The notes beneath the pieces were generated by a model. It was not told the origin of the DNA and did not search any database. It worked only from the letters and a program-made list of their open reading frames with translations. 10,350 bases of DNA, taken from assembly GCA_002332715.1 (NCBI GenBank), contig DDBE01000081.1, positions 5,516 to 15,865 of the forward strand, read 5' to 3'. The DNA comes from Flavobacteriales bacterium UBA2040. Its GTDB lineage: Bacteria; Bacteroidota; Bacteroidia; Flavobacteriales_D; Crocinitomicaceae. The position numbers were made by a program, and so were the translations under genes. Shown piece by piece: positions 1 to 7,055 of the stretch; positions within the stretch are counted from its first letter, which is position 1; every line of letters begins with the position of its first letter.

Positions 1-544
1 TGAAGCTTATTGCTTTTTTAGATTTCTTCGATACTTCGAAAATTTGGTTCGCAGTATTGATTTCTCTACCTGCAACGCTAATTGTTACGCCGTTTGAAGC
101 ATCTCCATCAGCGAAAAGTTGCAAGGGAGTTACTTTACCGTCTTTCTTTTGGTAGTTGTAGAAAGTCTCGTATTCTTTCAAGTATAACGAAGCGATTTGT
201 CCACCTTTTGGATTGAAATCCACGATAAATTTGTCATTTTCCAATCGAATCAAATCTAATGCAACTGTATCCTTCTTGGTTGTATCCTCAATTTTAGCTG
301 AAGTTCCAATATTCGCAGCGGCATCTGAAGAATCAAGCGCCTTATCTACTTTTGGCTGTGTTGTGTCTTTGTTAGCTTCAACAGCGGCAATTGAATCAGC
401 CTCTACTTTGGCTACTTCCTTCGATGCCGCCATTTCTTTGCGTTGCGCTTCTTTGCGTTCCTCTTCTGATGGTTGATTAAAAATGCTAAACACACTTAAA
501 ATAGCACCAATTAAAACCAATCCAACGATGGTATTTCTATCCAT
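1..544 (-). CDS. yidC: YidC membrane protein insertase, N-terminal part (cut by left window edge)
   Basis: YidC inserts and folds inner-membrane proteins, alone or with SecYEG. 181 residues are visible, starting MDRNTIVGLVLIGAILSVFS, the form typical of Bacteroidota YidC. Residues 4-22 form the first membrane segment. Residues about 25-95 are a charged, Ala/Lys/Glu-rich linker. From about residue 97 (RLENDKFIVDFNPKGGQIAS) the periplasmic beta-sandwich domain begins, with its conserved Gly-Gly turn. The catalytic hydrophilic groove and the remaining membrane helices lie beyond the window. The ATG at 544-542 is chosen because it begins directly before the membrane segment and overlaps the pyrG stop codon by 8 bases, which implies co-transcription and probably translational coupling with pyrG. 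No frameshift is seen. Family assignment is firm; only the 3' part is missing. Confidence 0.95.
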   Translation of the reverse strand, partial: MDRNTIVGLVLIGAILSVFSIFNQPSEEERKEAQRKEMAASKEVAKVEADSIAAVEANKDTTQPKVDKALDSSDAAANIGTSAKIEDTTKKDTVALDLIRLENDKFIVDFNPKGGQIASLYLKEYETFYNYQKKDGKVTPLQLFADGDASNGVTISVAGREINTANQIFEVSKKSKKAISF

Positions 545-2162
545 TTCTAATTTTTTTCTTGTTTTTAATAACTGCTGCTACGAATGCCACAAATAAAGGA
601 TGCGGCTTGGCTACAGTACTTTTGTATTCGGGGTGAAATTGTGCTCCAAGGAACCAAGGATGGTCCGGAATCTCCACTATCTCAACTAAACCAGTTTCAG
701 GATTTTTTCCTGTTGGAATCATACCGGCTTTTTCAAATTCTTTTAAATAATCATTATTAAACTCATAACGATGACGATGTCTTTCTGATATTTTATCTGT
801 TGTATAAGCGATAGAAGCAAGAGAACTAGGTTTCAATTGACATTTGTAGGCTCCAAGTCGCATCGTACCGCCCATGTTGGAAATCGTTTTTTGTTCTTCC
901 ATCATACTAATGACAGGGTGAACGCAATTTTCTACAATTTCGGTTGTATGTGCATCCGAGTATCCAAGAACGTTTCTAGCGTATTCAATTACAGCACATT
1001 GCATTCCTAAACAAATACCAAAGAAAGGCACTTTGTTTTCTCTTGCATAACGAACGGCTTCAATTTTCCCAGAGATACCGCGTGAACCAAAACCAGGTGC
1101 TACAAGTATTCCATCCAAACCATCTAAAGTTTTATTTACGTTGTCGCACGTGATTTTTTCAGAATGTAACCATTTCACTTCTACCATGCATTCATTTTCT
1201 ACACCAGCATGTATGAAGGCTTCGGAAATGGATTTGTATGAATCTTTCAATTCAACGTATTTTCCAATCAAACCAATGGTAACAGTGCTTTTTGGGTTGT
1301 GAATTCTATTCAAAAATTCCGTCCATTTCGTCATGTCCGGTTTTGTTTTGGTAGAAAGGCCTAATTTTTCAAGAACAACTTTGTCCAATTCTTCTTGTTG
1401 CATCAAAAAAGGAACTTCGTAAATTGTATTGGCATCGCGTGATTCGATCACCGCATTCATGCTTACGTTACAGAATTTCGCAATTTTCTTTCTTAACTCT
1501 AATCCTAATTCGTGTTCAGTTCTACAACAAAGAATATCAGGTTGAACCCCTAATTCCAACAAAGCTTTAACAGAATGTTGTGTTGGTTTCGTTTTTAACT
1601 CACCAGCAGCTGCCAAATAAGGAACAAGTGTCAAGTGGATTACAATGCAGTCATTTTCAAATTCCCACATCATTTGACGAACCGCTTCAACATAAGGAAG
1701 AGATTCAATATCGCCAACTGTACCACCTATTTCGGTAATAACAATGTCGTATGTTCCTTTCTTACCAAGAATTTGAATTCTTTCTTTGATTTCGTCAGTA
1801 ATATGAGGAACAACTTGAACCGTTTTTCCAAGAAATTCACCTTTACGCTCCTTTTCAATAACAGATTGATAAATTTTACCCGTTGTAACATTGTTCGCTT
1901 GAGAAGTAGGAACATTTAAAAAACGCTCATAATGTCCCAAATCCAAATCTGTTTCCGCTCCATCATCCGTAACGTAGCATTCGCCATGTTCATATGGATT
2001 TAATGTTCCAGGGTCAATATTGATGTATGGATCAAGTTTTTGAATGGTAACTGAGTACCCTCGTCCTTGAAGCAAAGTCGCTAAAGACGCGGAAATTATC
2101 CCTTTGCCTAATGAAGAAGTAACACCCCCTGTTACAAAGATGTATTTTGTGGAATTTGACAT
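537..2162 (-). CDS. pyrG: CTP synthase (glutamine-hydrolysing)
   Basis: It makes CTP from UTP, ATP and glutamine, the last step of de novo pyrimidine nucleotide synthesis, in the cytosol. The length of 541 residues is normal for the family. The N-terminal amidoligase domain (about 1-270) shows the P-loop SSLGKG at 16-21, the segment DLDLGHYERF at 72-81 and TEIGGTVGDIES at 143-154. The C-terminal class I glutamine amidotransferase domain (about 292-535) shows the oxyanion region PGFGSRG at 356-362, the nucleophile Cys384 in GICLGMQ, and His510/Glu512 in FHPEY, so the catalytic triad is complete. The C-terminus is lysine-rich (KNKKK). The ATG at 2162 gives the canonical N-terminus (KYIFVTGGVTSSLGKG). 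A TAnnTTTG promoter element lies 28 bases upstream, and the stop overlaps the yidC start. CTP feedback and GTP activation are known for the family; nothing unusual is seen here. Confidence 0.98.
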   Translation of the reverse strand: MSNSTKYIFVTGGVTSSLGKGIISASLATLLQGRGYSVTIQKLDPYINIDPGTLNPYEHGECYVTDDGAETDLDLGHYERFLNVPTSQANNVTTGKIYQSVIEKERKGEFLGKTVQVVPHITDEIKERIQILGKKGTYDIVITEIGGTVGDIESLPYVEAVRQMMWEFENDCIVIHLTLVPYLAAAGELKTKPTQHSVKALLELGVQPDILCCRTEHELGLELRKKIAKFCNVSMNAVIESRDANTIYEVPFLMQQEELDKVVLEKLGLSTKTKPDMTKWTEFLNRIHNPKSTVTIGLIGKYVELKDSYKSISEAFIHAGVENECMVEVKWLHSEKITCDNVNKTLDGLDGILVAPGFGSRGISGKIEAVRYARENKVPFFGICLGMQCAVIEYARNVLGYSDAHTTEIVENCVHPVISMMEEQKTISNMGGTMRLGAYKCQLKPSSLASIAYTTDKISERHRHRYEFNNDYLKEFEKAGMIPTGKNPETGLVEIVEIPDHPWFLGAQFHPEYKSTVAKPHPLFVAFVAAVIKNKKKIRNG

Positions 2163-2190
2163 GCCGTTTTTCGATTGTAACTACGGGAGG

Positions 2191-2198
2191 CAAAATTA
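2191..2198 (-). promoter_or_regulatory. Putative -7 promoter element for pyrG-yidC
   Basis: The minus strand reads TAATTTTG, an exact match to the Bacteroidota primary sigma factor -7 consensus TAnnTTTG. Its last base lies 28 bases before the pyrG start codon, giving a leader of roughly 20-25 bases. The best upstream TTG (end of a T-run) is 24 bases away, a little farther than the usual 19-21, so the -33 element is weak. The position between the preceding gene's stop and pyrG supports a separate transcription unit. Confidence 0.5.
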
Positions 2199-2246
2199 CA
2201 CAATATACTGAGATGAGTAGGGCAAAAAAATGACTTTCTTTCAACA

Positions 2247-3170
2247 TTAGTACGACCAAACGTTATTTAATCCTAATTGGCCATAAAAACGTGATTTCCG
2301 AATGTCTTCTTTGAAGAAAACAGGACAGCCATCTTCACTCAATCGAGGGTAATGCGGAGTCTTTCGTTCAATTCCTTTTGGAAGCAAGATCATGTCGTGC
2401 GAAAGTCGGTTTTGAAACGCGTGTCTAACTTGTTCAGAATCAACACCTATTCTTGCAGATGCGAAGTTAGAGTATGGGAGTTTGTAATTTGCACCGATAT
2501 AGAAAACACCGTGACTAGTTTTACCGTAGGAAAGATCTTCTAGAATTCGGAAACCGCTGGGACATTTGTCTAAATGAATTTTCTCCCAACGTGAACCACG
2601 TGTTTCGCCTGTCCAAAGCTTAATGCCTGTTTGAAAAACGAAATCCTCATTTTGATAGGCTAATTGCAAATGTCCAGTTCTATATTTGTCAAGACCTATG
2701 CCTGCGAAAATATCATTTTCGAAAAACAACTGAAAACCAGAACTTTGAATTGTCCAACCGCCTGAATTTTGGGAAGTTTGACTATTGTCGCGATACCACA
2801 AATAATTGTAACCTATTGCATGTTGGTAGTTGGTTTGGTGATGCAGTCCACCCCATACAAAATCTTCTTGTTGAGATCGAGTCCCAGCTAATATTATCCC
2901 TCCTAAAGCGAGACGGTTTTCCCACATTTTATTGCGTTTGGCTAAATTAGTTAGAGAAAAAGTAGTTGTGTTTTCAAGGTTTACTTGGGCAAAGGAATAA
3001 TTTATATATCCATTCAAACGAAGTCCTATTTGACTGGTGTGGGCGCCAACATTCATGACCAATCCCGCTTTTACGCCCCAATTGCTTTCTTGAAAAGCTT
3101 GAGTAAACGCATTGTTTTTGCTGATTACAGAAATTAGAGCAAGTCCATGAAGTAAAAATTTGAGTTTCAC
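2247..3170 (-). CDS. Exported protein resembling the Bacteroidota 'polymorphic toxin type 23' family
   Basis: 307 residues starting at a GTG codon. A stop codon lies a few codons upstream in frame and no upstream ATG exists, so GTG at 3170-3168 is the only start that keeps the N-terminal signal. Residues 1-22 (Lys-rich n-region, hydrophobic core, then AFTQA) look like a signal peptide for export to the periplasm or outer membrane. The mature part is rich in aromatic residues and alternating short strands, suggesting a beta-rich or barrel-like fold. The segment FFENDIFAGIGLDKYRTGHL (149-168), followed by a TGIKLWTGE stretch at 181-189, recalls proteins annotated in Bacteroidota as containing the type 23 polymorphic toxin domain. 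That link is from memory and moderate. There are no Rhs or YD repeats, no secretion-trailer domain and no adjacent small immunity gene, so toxin activity should not be assumed. It lies between cvfB-like and pyrG with gaps of 116 and 84 bases, and is probably transcribed alone or by read-through. Confidence 0.7.
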   Translation of the reverse strand: MKLKFLLHGLALISVISKNNAFTQAFQESNWGVKAGLVMNVGAHTSQIGLRLNGYINYSFAQVNLENTTTFSLTNLAKRNKMWENRLALGGIILAGTRSQQEDFVWGGLHHQTNYQHAIGYNYLWYRDNSQTSQNSGGWTIQSSGFQLFFENDIFAGIGLDKYRTGHLQLAYQNEDFVFQTGIKLWTGETRGSRWEKIHLDKCPSGFRILEDLSYGKTSHGVFYIGANYKLPYSNFASARIGVDSEQVRHAFQNRLSHDMILLPKGIERKTPHYPRLSEDGCPVFFKEDIRKSRFYGQLGLNNVWSY

Positions 3171-3282
3171 AATAAGTTAGATTCAAATATTGTACCTAAA
3201 ATATCCCAATAGTTTATTTCCCTCTCTGTCTCCCTAAAAGGAAGGACTAAGGAGGTGTGTTTTCAATATTTAATACAATTTC

Positions 3283-3298
3283 CCGATTAATTAATCGG
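3283..3298. repeat. 16-base perfect palindrome over the cvfB-like stop codon
   Basis: CCGATTAATTAATCGG reads identically on both strands, centred between 3290 and 3291. It encodes the last residues (Pro-Ile-Asn) and contains the TAA stop of the CvfB-like gene. It has no loop and is not followed by a T-run in the gene's direction, so it is not a canonical intrinsic terminator. It could be a dyad operator, a weak cruciform or chance. Confidence 0.6.
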
Positions 3299-4123
3299 TT
3301 TCAAGGAATGAATAGAATCATCTTCTAACTTTATGTATTTTGACTTGTAAAGATTTCCAACTGCTTTTTTGAAATTCTTTTTACTCATTCCAACTAGACG
3401 TTTAATTTCCTCGGGTGAGCTTTTATCGTGCAGATGCAGAACTCCACCTCGTCGTTGGATGATGTCGAAAAGTTCTTCCGAAAGGGGTTCTATTTTGCGA
3501 TATCCTTCTGGTTCAAGACGAACATCTAATTTCCCATCTTCGCGAATGTTGTACACGTAACCTGTTGTTATTTCGCCTTTTAGAACGGATTTATTATAGT
3601 CCTGATGATATATTAAACCAGGGAATCTATCATCGACAATGACTTTGACGCCTAAGTCAGTTGTATCGTCTATAATTATGTCCACGGGAATATTAAGTTC
3701 TACTATGCTCGTATCCGTTTCAAAGAATTTCTTGTATTTGGTCGTGGCCACAATTCTATCGGTTGCATCATCCAGGAAAAGGTAAACCAAAACATATTCG
3801 CCTTCAACCAATTTATAGCGTTGTTCACGATAAGGCACCATCAAATCTTTTTCAACTCCCCAATCCAAAAAAGCACCATAATGGTTGACTTGATTGACTT
3901 TTAGGTAACCGAAGCGGTTGATAGTTAAATTGGGCTGAAGAGTGGTGGCGATTAATCGGTCTTCAGAATCACGATAAATAAACACGGTAATTACATCTCC
4001 AACTTCCCAATCTTCCTTTATATATTTTTGGGGCAAAAGGACATCCTGATTCTCGTCGCCCAAATATATGCCGACGCTAGTAAACCTAAGTATGTCTAAG
4101 TCATTGTATTCTCCTAATATCAT
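3287..4123 (-). CDS. CvfB-like S1 RNA-binding protein with C-terminal winged helix
   Basis: 278 residues, the usual length of the CvfB/YitL family (S1-like OB domains plus a winged helix; CvfB of Staphylococcus aureus binds RNA and affects virulence gene expression). Visible layout: OB domain about residues 7-62 (including GIYLGDENQDVLLPQKY), a better-conserved S1 domain about 70-130 (VNHYGAFLDWGVEKDLMVPY), a third OB-like segment about 145-205, and a winged helix about 213-275 with a helix-turn-helix-like stretch GMSKKNFKKAVGNLYKSKYI at 245-264. A cytosolic RNA-binding role is inferred. The start ATG at 4123 directly follows the stop codon of the universal stress protein gene (TAGATG), so the two are almost certainly translated from one mRNA. 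The last codons and the stop sit inside a 16-base perfect palindrome. The exact RNA targets cannot be read from the sequence. Confidence 0.88.
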   Translation of the reverse strand: MILGEYNDLDILRFTSVGIYLGDENQDVLLPQKYIKEDWEVGDVITVFIYRDSEDRLIATTLQPNLTINRFGYLKVNQVNHYGAFLDWGVEKDLMVPYREQRYKLVEGEYVLVYLFLDDATDRIVATTKYKKFFETDTSIVELNIPVDIIIDDTTDLGVKVIVDDRFPGLIYHQDYNKSVLKGEITTGYVYNIREDGKLDVRLEPEGYRKIEPLSEELFDIIQRRGGVLHLHDKSSPEEIKRLVGMSKKNFKKAVGNLYKSKYIKLEDDSIHSLKPIN

Positions 4124-4930
4124 CTAGAAATAAAGCGCTGAGGCTAATTTAGAATTGACTACCATACACGGTAGGTTCAAACTATTTGTAATTAAAGATT
4201 GTCCAAACGTCTCAAATTGAGGTAAAATGCTCTCAGAATGATACGCAAATGCCAATATTTCGGCACTATTTGCTTCTGCGTAATGTTCAATCTTCTTTAC
4301 ATAACTGCCTTTAGCAGGTAATTTTATGAATTCTGCTTTCACACCACGCTCCTCATAATTTTTTTTCACAATATGTGTACGTGTTTTCATGGTCATCGAC
4401 AATCTTTCGTCGGCTTGGTCTTCATATAAAATGTGAACTTCGCCACCAAAGATATTCGCCATATCGCCAGCAATATTGACTATTTGAAGTGATTCTTTTG
4501 TTAAATCAACTGGTACAATGACCTTTGAAATATTTCGTAAAGGTGTTCCTTTTTGAACCACTAAGAATGGCACTTCTGATGTACGAATCATTTTTAGGGC
4601 GTGCGAACCAAAAAGTTTCTGTAAGCCAAGTGCACCGTGAGTTCCCATGATCACAAGTTGGGCGTGTTCGCTTTTCACCATTGAGCCCATATCATCTATG
4701 AAGTTTCCCGTTTTTACAACAGGTGATAATGTACATCCTTCGGGAAGTGATTGTCCTTCAATAATATCCATAAGTTTCGCTTTCGCGCCTTCCTCTTTTG
4801 AGGAATTATTGACAACATGCAATAATTCTATGTCGATATGAACGTGCTTTGCTATATTTAGCGCGTATCCTAGGGCAGTATCCCCGATTTCAGTAAAGTC
4901 GTGTAAAACGATGTACAAATTTTTACTCAT
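4124..4930 (-). CDS. Universal stress protein, tandem UspA domains
   Basis: 268 residues with two UspA-type alpha/beta domains, a common arrangement in Bacteroidota. Domain 1 spans about 2-126: strand LYIVLHDFTE, strand IELLHVV, then the nucleotide-binding loop GTHG at 96-99 and GS at 108-109, followed by VPFLVVQKG. The spacing between GTHG and GS is 8 residues, one shorter than the usual nine of the ATP-binding motif G-2x-G-9x-G-S/T. Domain 2 spans about 134-260 (KVIVPVDLT to LPCMVVNS) and lacks the glycine-rich loop, so it is probably a non-binding partner domain. The start at 4930 is chosen because MSKNLYIVLHDFTE is a normal Usp N-terminus and a good promoter element lies just upstream; a start further upstream would add non-Usp sequence overlapping the previous gene. 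Its stop abuts the start of the CvfB-like gene. Role: cytosolic stress or survival response, partner unknown. Confidence 0.92.
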   Translation of the reverse strand: MSKNLYIVLHDFTEIGDTALGYALNIAKHVHIDIELLHVVNNSSKEEGAKAKLMDIIEGQSLPEGCTLSPVVKTGNFIDDMGSMVKSEHAQLVIMGTHGALGLQKLFGSHALKMIRTSEVPFLVVQKGTPLRNISKVIVPVDLTKESLQIVNIAGDMANIFGGEVHILYEDQADERLSMTMKTRTHIVKKNYEERGVKAEFIKLPAKGSYVKKIEHYAEANSAEILAFAYHSESILPQFETFGQSLITNSLNLPCMVVNSKLASALYF

Positions 4931-4951
4931 AGCGAACCAATTGTGTTTTAT

Positions 4952-4959
4952 CAAATATA
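4952..4959 (-). promoter_or_regulatory. Putative -7 promoter element for usp-cvfB-like pair
   Basis: The minus strand reads TATATTTG, matching TAnnTTTG exactly, 21 bases before the Usp start codon. A TTT sits roughly 20 bases upstream as a partial -33 element. The 88-base gap between this gene and the preceding one, and the position of the element, support a dedicated promoter for the Usp and CvfB-like genes. Confidence 0.55.
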
Positions 4960-5018
4960 AGAAAAGCTGTGAAACATAAATATAGTCGAGTAAAAAGAAG
5001 TGAACAACGTAATTGTGA

Positions 5019-6152
5019 TTAACGTTTCTTTTTCTTTGGTTTAGACTTTTTCCAATCGCTATATGGATATTGATTACTTGGATCTCGTTTATCCTTTTTC
5101 TGAAACCATTTTCTTTTTTCTTTAGTTTGCTTTTCCTTTTTTGCTTCTTTGCTCGGGTCAACCTCAGGCAATGCTGCCTCGTGGTTGTTTCCGCCTGCAG
5201 GGGCATTTGGATTAGAAGGATTTTCCCATTTGTTTTTAATTCGTTTTTTTATTGGATCGCCGTTTTCATCGTATTTAATTTCTCCATTCTTATCGACTGG
5301 AATAACTTCAATTTTCTCTGAAGTCTTGCCGTTTACAGCGATTACGTCTTCTTTCAAGTACCATTTTCCATTCTTTAATTCAAAGGCATCATAAGAAAGA
5401 TCAGGAACGTAGTAGGAATAGTGTCCCACTAAATTCTTGCTTTCAGGCGATAAATGATCGAAGAGTATGCGCTCGTACTTATCATCGTAGCGCAAGGTCA
5501 TGGTGGTTTTCTCAGAGTGCTCGTAAAAAACTCTTTTGAATGTTTCGGAGCCTACTTTGAAAACAGGACTGCCAAGTTTCGCTAATGTACCAGAGAAATA
5601 AAGAACATCAATCATTTTCATATTGGAGGTAGTTCCAAGTCCATCCCAACCCAATAGAAGATACATGTCCCGATTTCCTTTTTCAAACGGGATGATTTGG
5701 TAGTACAAAGCACCGTACCATTGATTGGATTGTAATATTTCAGTTGGACGAAGCGGCATGACGTCGTTGCCCTTTGTGAATTCATTTAATTGAAGCTCTT
5801 TTTTCTTTTCGTCATAGCGTTGAATAAAGCAAAAGTACTTTTGAGTTTTATCATCTTGTTCTACATTCCAATTGACCACCCGAACCAATTTATCCGGTGA
5901 CGGAATGAATCCAACTGTTGTTAAACGCGAGAAAGGGTAGGATAGAGAACTTTCTCTCGAAAGCACTTCTTCCATTTTAGCTCTAAAAACTTCATTGCGT
6001 TCTTTCTTTTCTGCGTCATTCGCTGCATCTCTTAGCGAATTCAACAGTGTTTCCAATTCATTTTCGGCATCAGCAAAAGAAGTATGCTCCTGAGTATAAG
6101 CAAACAGGGTACTTATTAAAATCAAGATCAAAAGCCAAAGTATTCGAATCAT
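5019..6152 (-). CDS. Exported or membrane-anchored protein of unknown function with lysine-rich C-terminal tail
   Basis: I do not recognise a named family. The ATG at 6152 is preferred over one 60 bases upstream because it places a clear signal sequence or anchor at the N-terminus (MIRILWLLILILISTLFAYT, residues 1-20). Residues about 26-66 are a charged, probably coiled-coil helix. Residues about 70-275 form a globular region rich in aromatic residues, including RVVNWNVEQDDKTQKYFCFI (91-110), a YLLLGWDG stretch (164-171) and NGKWYLKEDV (261-270); repeated Trp/Tyr-containing strands suggest an all-beta fold in the periplasm. Residues about 300-377 are low-complexity, with Pro/Asn and then dense lysine and arginine, ending KKSKPKKKKR. 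It lies between rpe (139-base gap) and usp (88-base gap). The tail's base composition is simply AAA/AAG codons and gives no sign of a frameshift. Similar uncharacterised proteins probably occur in related Bacteroidota (inference from recall). Confidence 0.75.
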   Translation of the reverse strand: MIRILWLLILILISTLFAYTQEHTSFADAENELETLLNSLRDAANDAEKKERNEVFRAKMEEVLSRESSLSYPFSRLTTVGFIPSPDKLVRVVNWNVEQDDKTQKYFCFIQRYDEKKKELQLNEFTKGNDVMPLRPTEILQSNQWYGALYYQIIPFEKGNRDMYLLLGWDGLGTTSNMKMIDVLYFSGTLAKLGSPVFKVGSETFKRVFYEHSEKTTMTLRYDDKYERILFDHLSPESKNLVGHYSYYVPDLSYDAFELKNGKWYLKEDVIAVNGKTSEKIEVIPVDKNGEIKYDENGDPIKKRIKNKWENPSNPNAPAGGNNHEAALPEVDPSKEAKKEKQTKEKRKWFQKKDKRDPSNQYPYSDWKKSKPKKKKR

Positions 6153-6291
6153 TCTGGTTTGTTTAGTGCTTTGAAGTGCAAAATCCGTGCTACAATAACG
6201 TAAAATGGTCATTTTTTAACAAAATTTGTTGAAATTATTGACAATAACGAAAGGGGAGCGGGATTGTTGTGAAAAGGCCGTTCTTTTAGTT

Positions 6292-6948
6292 TTACAATTG
6301 TTTCAACTTCGAAATGGTCTCTGATGGATTGTCTGAACCGAAAACAAAGCTACCTGCAACTAAAGCATCGGCACCTGCTTCAACCAAAAGTTTACCTGTT
6401 TCAAGATTTACACCGCCATCTACTTCAATTTTTGCGTTTGCCCCTGTTCTTTTAATCAACTCTGCGGCTTGTTTTACTTTTTCGATAGCATTTGTGATAA
6501 ACTTTTGTCCACCGAAACCAGGGTTTACAGACATAATTAAAACCAAATCAAGATCCTTTATTACATCAACAAGGGCAGCAACTGGTGTATGCGGATTCAA
6601 AGCCACTCCGGCTTGCATCCCATTTGCTTTTATGTTCTGAATCGTGCGGTGCAAATTACGACAAGCCTCGTAATGTACCGTCAAAATGTCGGTTCCAGCC
6701 TTTTTAAATTGAGCAACATAATCATCTGGATTTTCGATCATTATGTGAACATCCAATGGTTTTTTAGCATGCTTTTTTATCGCTTTGATTACCGGAAATC
6801 CAAAGCTAATATTGGGAACAAAAACACCATCCATAACGTCCACATGAAACCAATCTGCATCTGAGTTATTGATCATTTCAACGTCTCTTTGCACATTAGC
6901 GAAGTCACAAGATAAAACGGAAGGGGCGATAATTACTGACATTTTCAT
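6292..6948 (-). CDS. rpe: Ribulose-phosphate 3-epimerase
   Basis: It interconverts D-ribulose 5-phosphate and D-xylulose 5-phosphate in the non-oxidative pentose phosphate pathway, in the cytosol. 218 residues form a single TIM barrel of normal length. Visible signatures are IAPSVLSCDF at 7-16, HVDVMDG at 35-41, DVHIM at 66-70, VNPGFGGQKF at 141-150 and EVDGGV at 175-180. The expected metal ligands and catalytic acids are all present: His35, Asp37, His68 and Asp177. The phosphate-binding GGV and AGS (198-200) segments are intact. The start may be the ATG at 6948 or the one at 6942 (MSVIIAPS...), since both fit the family; the second leaves more room after the promoter element at 6960-6967. 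The gene diverges from the rhomboid gene. Confidence 0.97.
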   Translation of the reverse strand: MKMSVIIAPSVLSCDFANVQRDVEMINNSDADWFHVDVMDGVFVPNISFGFPVIKAIKKHAKKPLDVHIMIENPDDYVAQFKKAGTDILTVHYEACRNLHRTIQNIKANGMQAGVALNPHTPVAALVDVIKDLDLVLIMSVNPGFGGQKFITNAIEKVKQAAELIKRTGANAKIEVDGGVNLETGKLLVEAGADALVAGSFVFGSDNPSETISKLKQL

Positions 6949-6959
6949 GGGTTTTGATG

Positions 6960-6967
6960 CAAAAGTA
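6960..6967 (-). promoter_or_regulatory. Putative -7 promoter element for rpe
   Basis: The minus strand reads TACTTTTG, an exact TAnnTTTG match inside the 107-base divergent gap. It ends only 11 bases before the first rpe ATG, implying a very short or nearly absent leader if that ATG is used, or about 10 bases if the ATG at 6942 is used. No good TTG lies at the expected -33 distance, so this rests on the -7 match alone. Confidence 0.4.
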
Positions 6968-7055
6968 GAAAAATGTCATGAATGCGGCTTGTTTTGTTGA
7001 CAAGTTGGTCGATTGTGTTTACAAGAAATTGTAATTTAGTGCAAAATTAAACCTA

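Noticed and set aside
213..476. Plus-strand open frame opposite yidC
   Set aside because: It is antisense to the clear YidC coding sequence and has Ser/Ala-rich content that simply mirrors the linker codons; no independent support.
3190..3286. Purine/pyrimidine-rich stretch before the exported-protein gene as a terminator or riboswitch
   Set aside because: CCT/TCC and GGA/AGG tracts could pair only in short broken stems; no T-run and no recognised riboswitch core.
4931..5206. Extended N-terminus for the universal stress protein gene
   Set aside because: The extra 92 residues are Lys/Asn-rich and out of character for Usp, overlap the end of the upstream gene in another frame and would cover the promoter element at 4952-4959.
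6153..6212. Upstream ATG for the lysine-tailed exported protein
   Set aside because: It would bury the signal sequence behind 20 unrelated residues; the ATG at 6152 gives a normal export signal.
6250..6300. Possible intrinsic terminator after rpe
   Set aside because: On the minus strand there is only a 5-base AAAAG/CTTTT stem with no following T-run; too weak to call.
6314..6864. Plus-strand open frames opposite rpe
   Set aside because: Both are shadows of the intact rpe gene with no recognisable domain or start context.
7032..7039. TAATTTAG as a -7 element for the rhomboid gene
   Set aside because: It differs from TAnnTTTG at a conserved position and the nearest TTG is 16 bases upstream, shorter than usual; possible but not supported enough to list.
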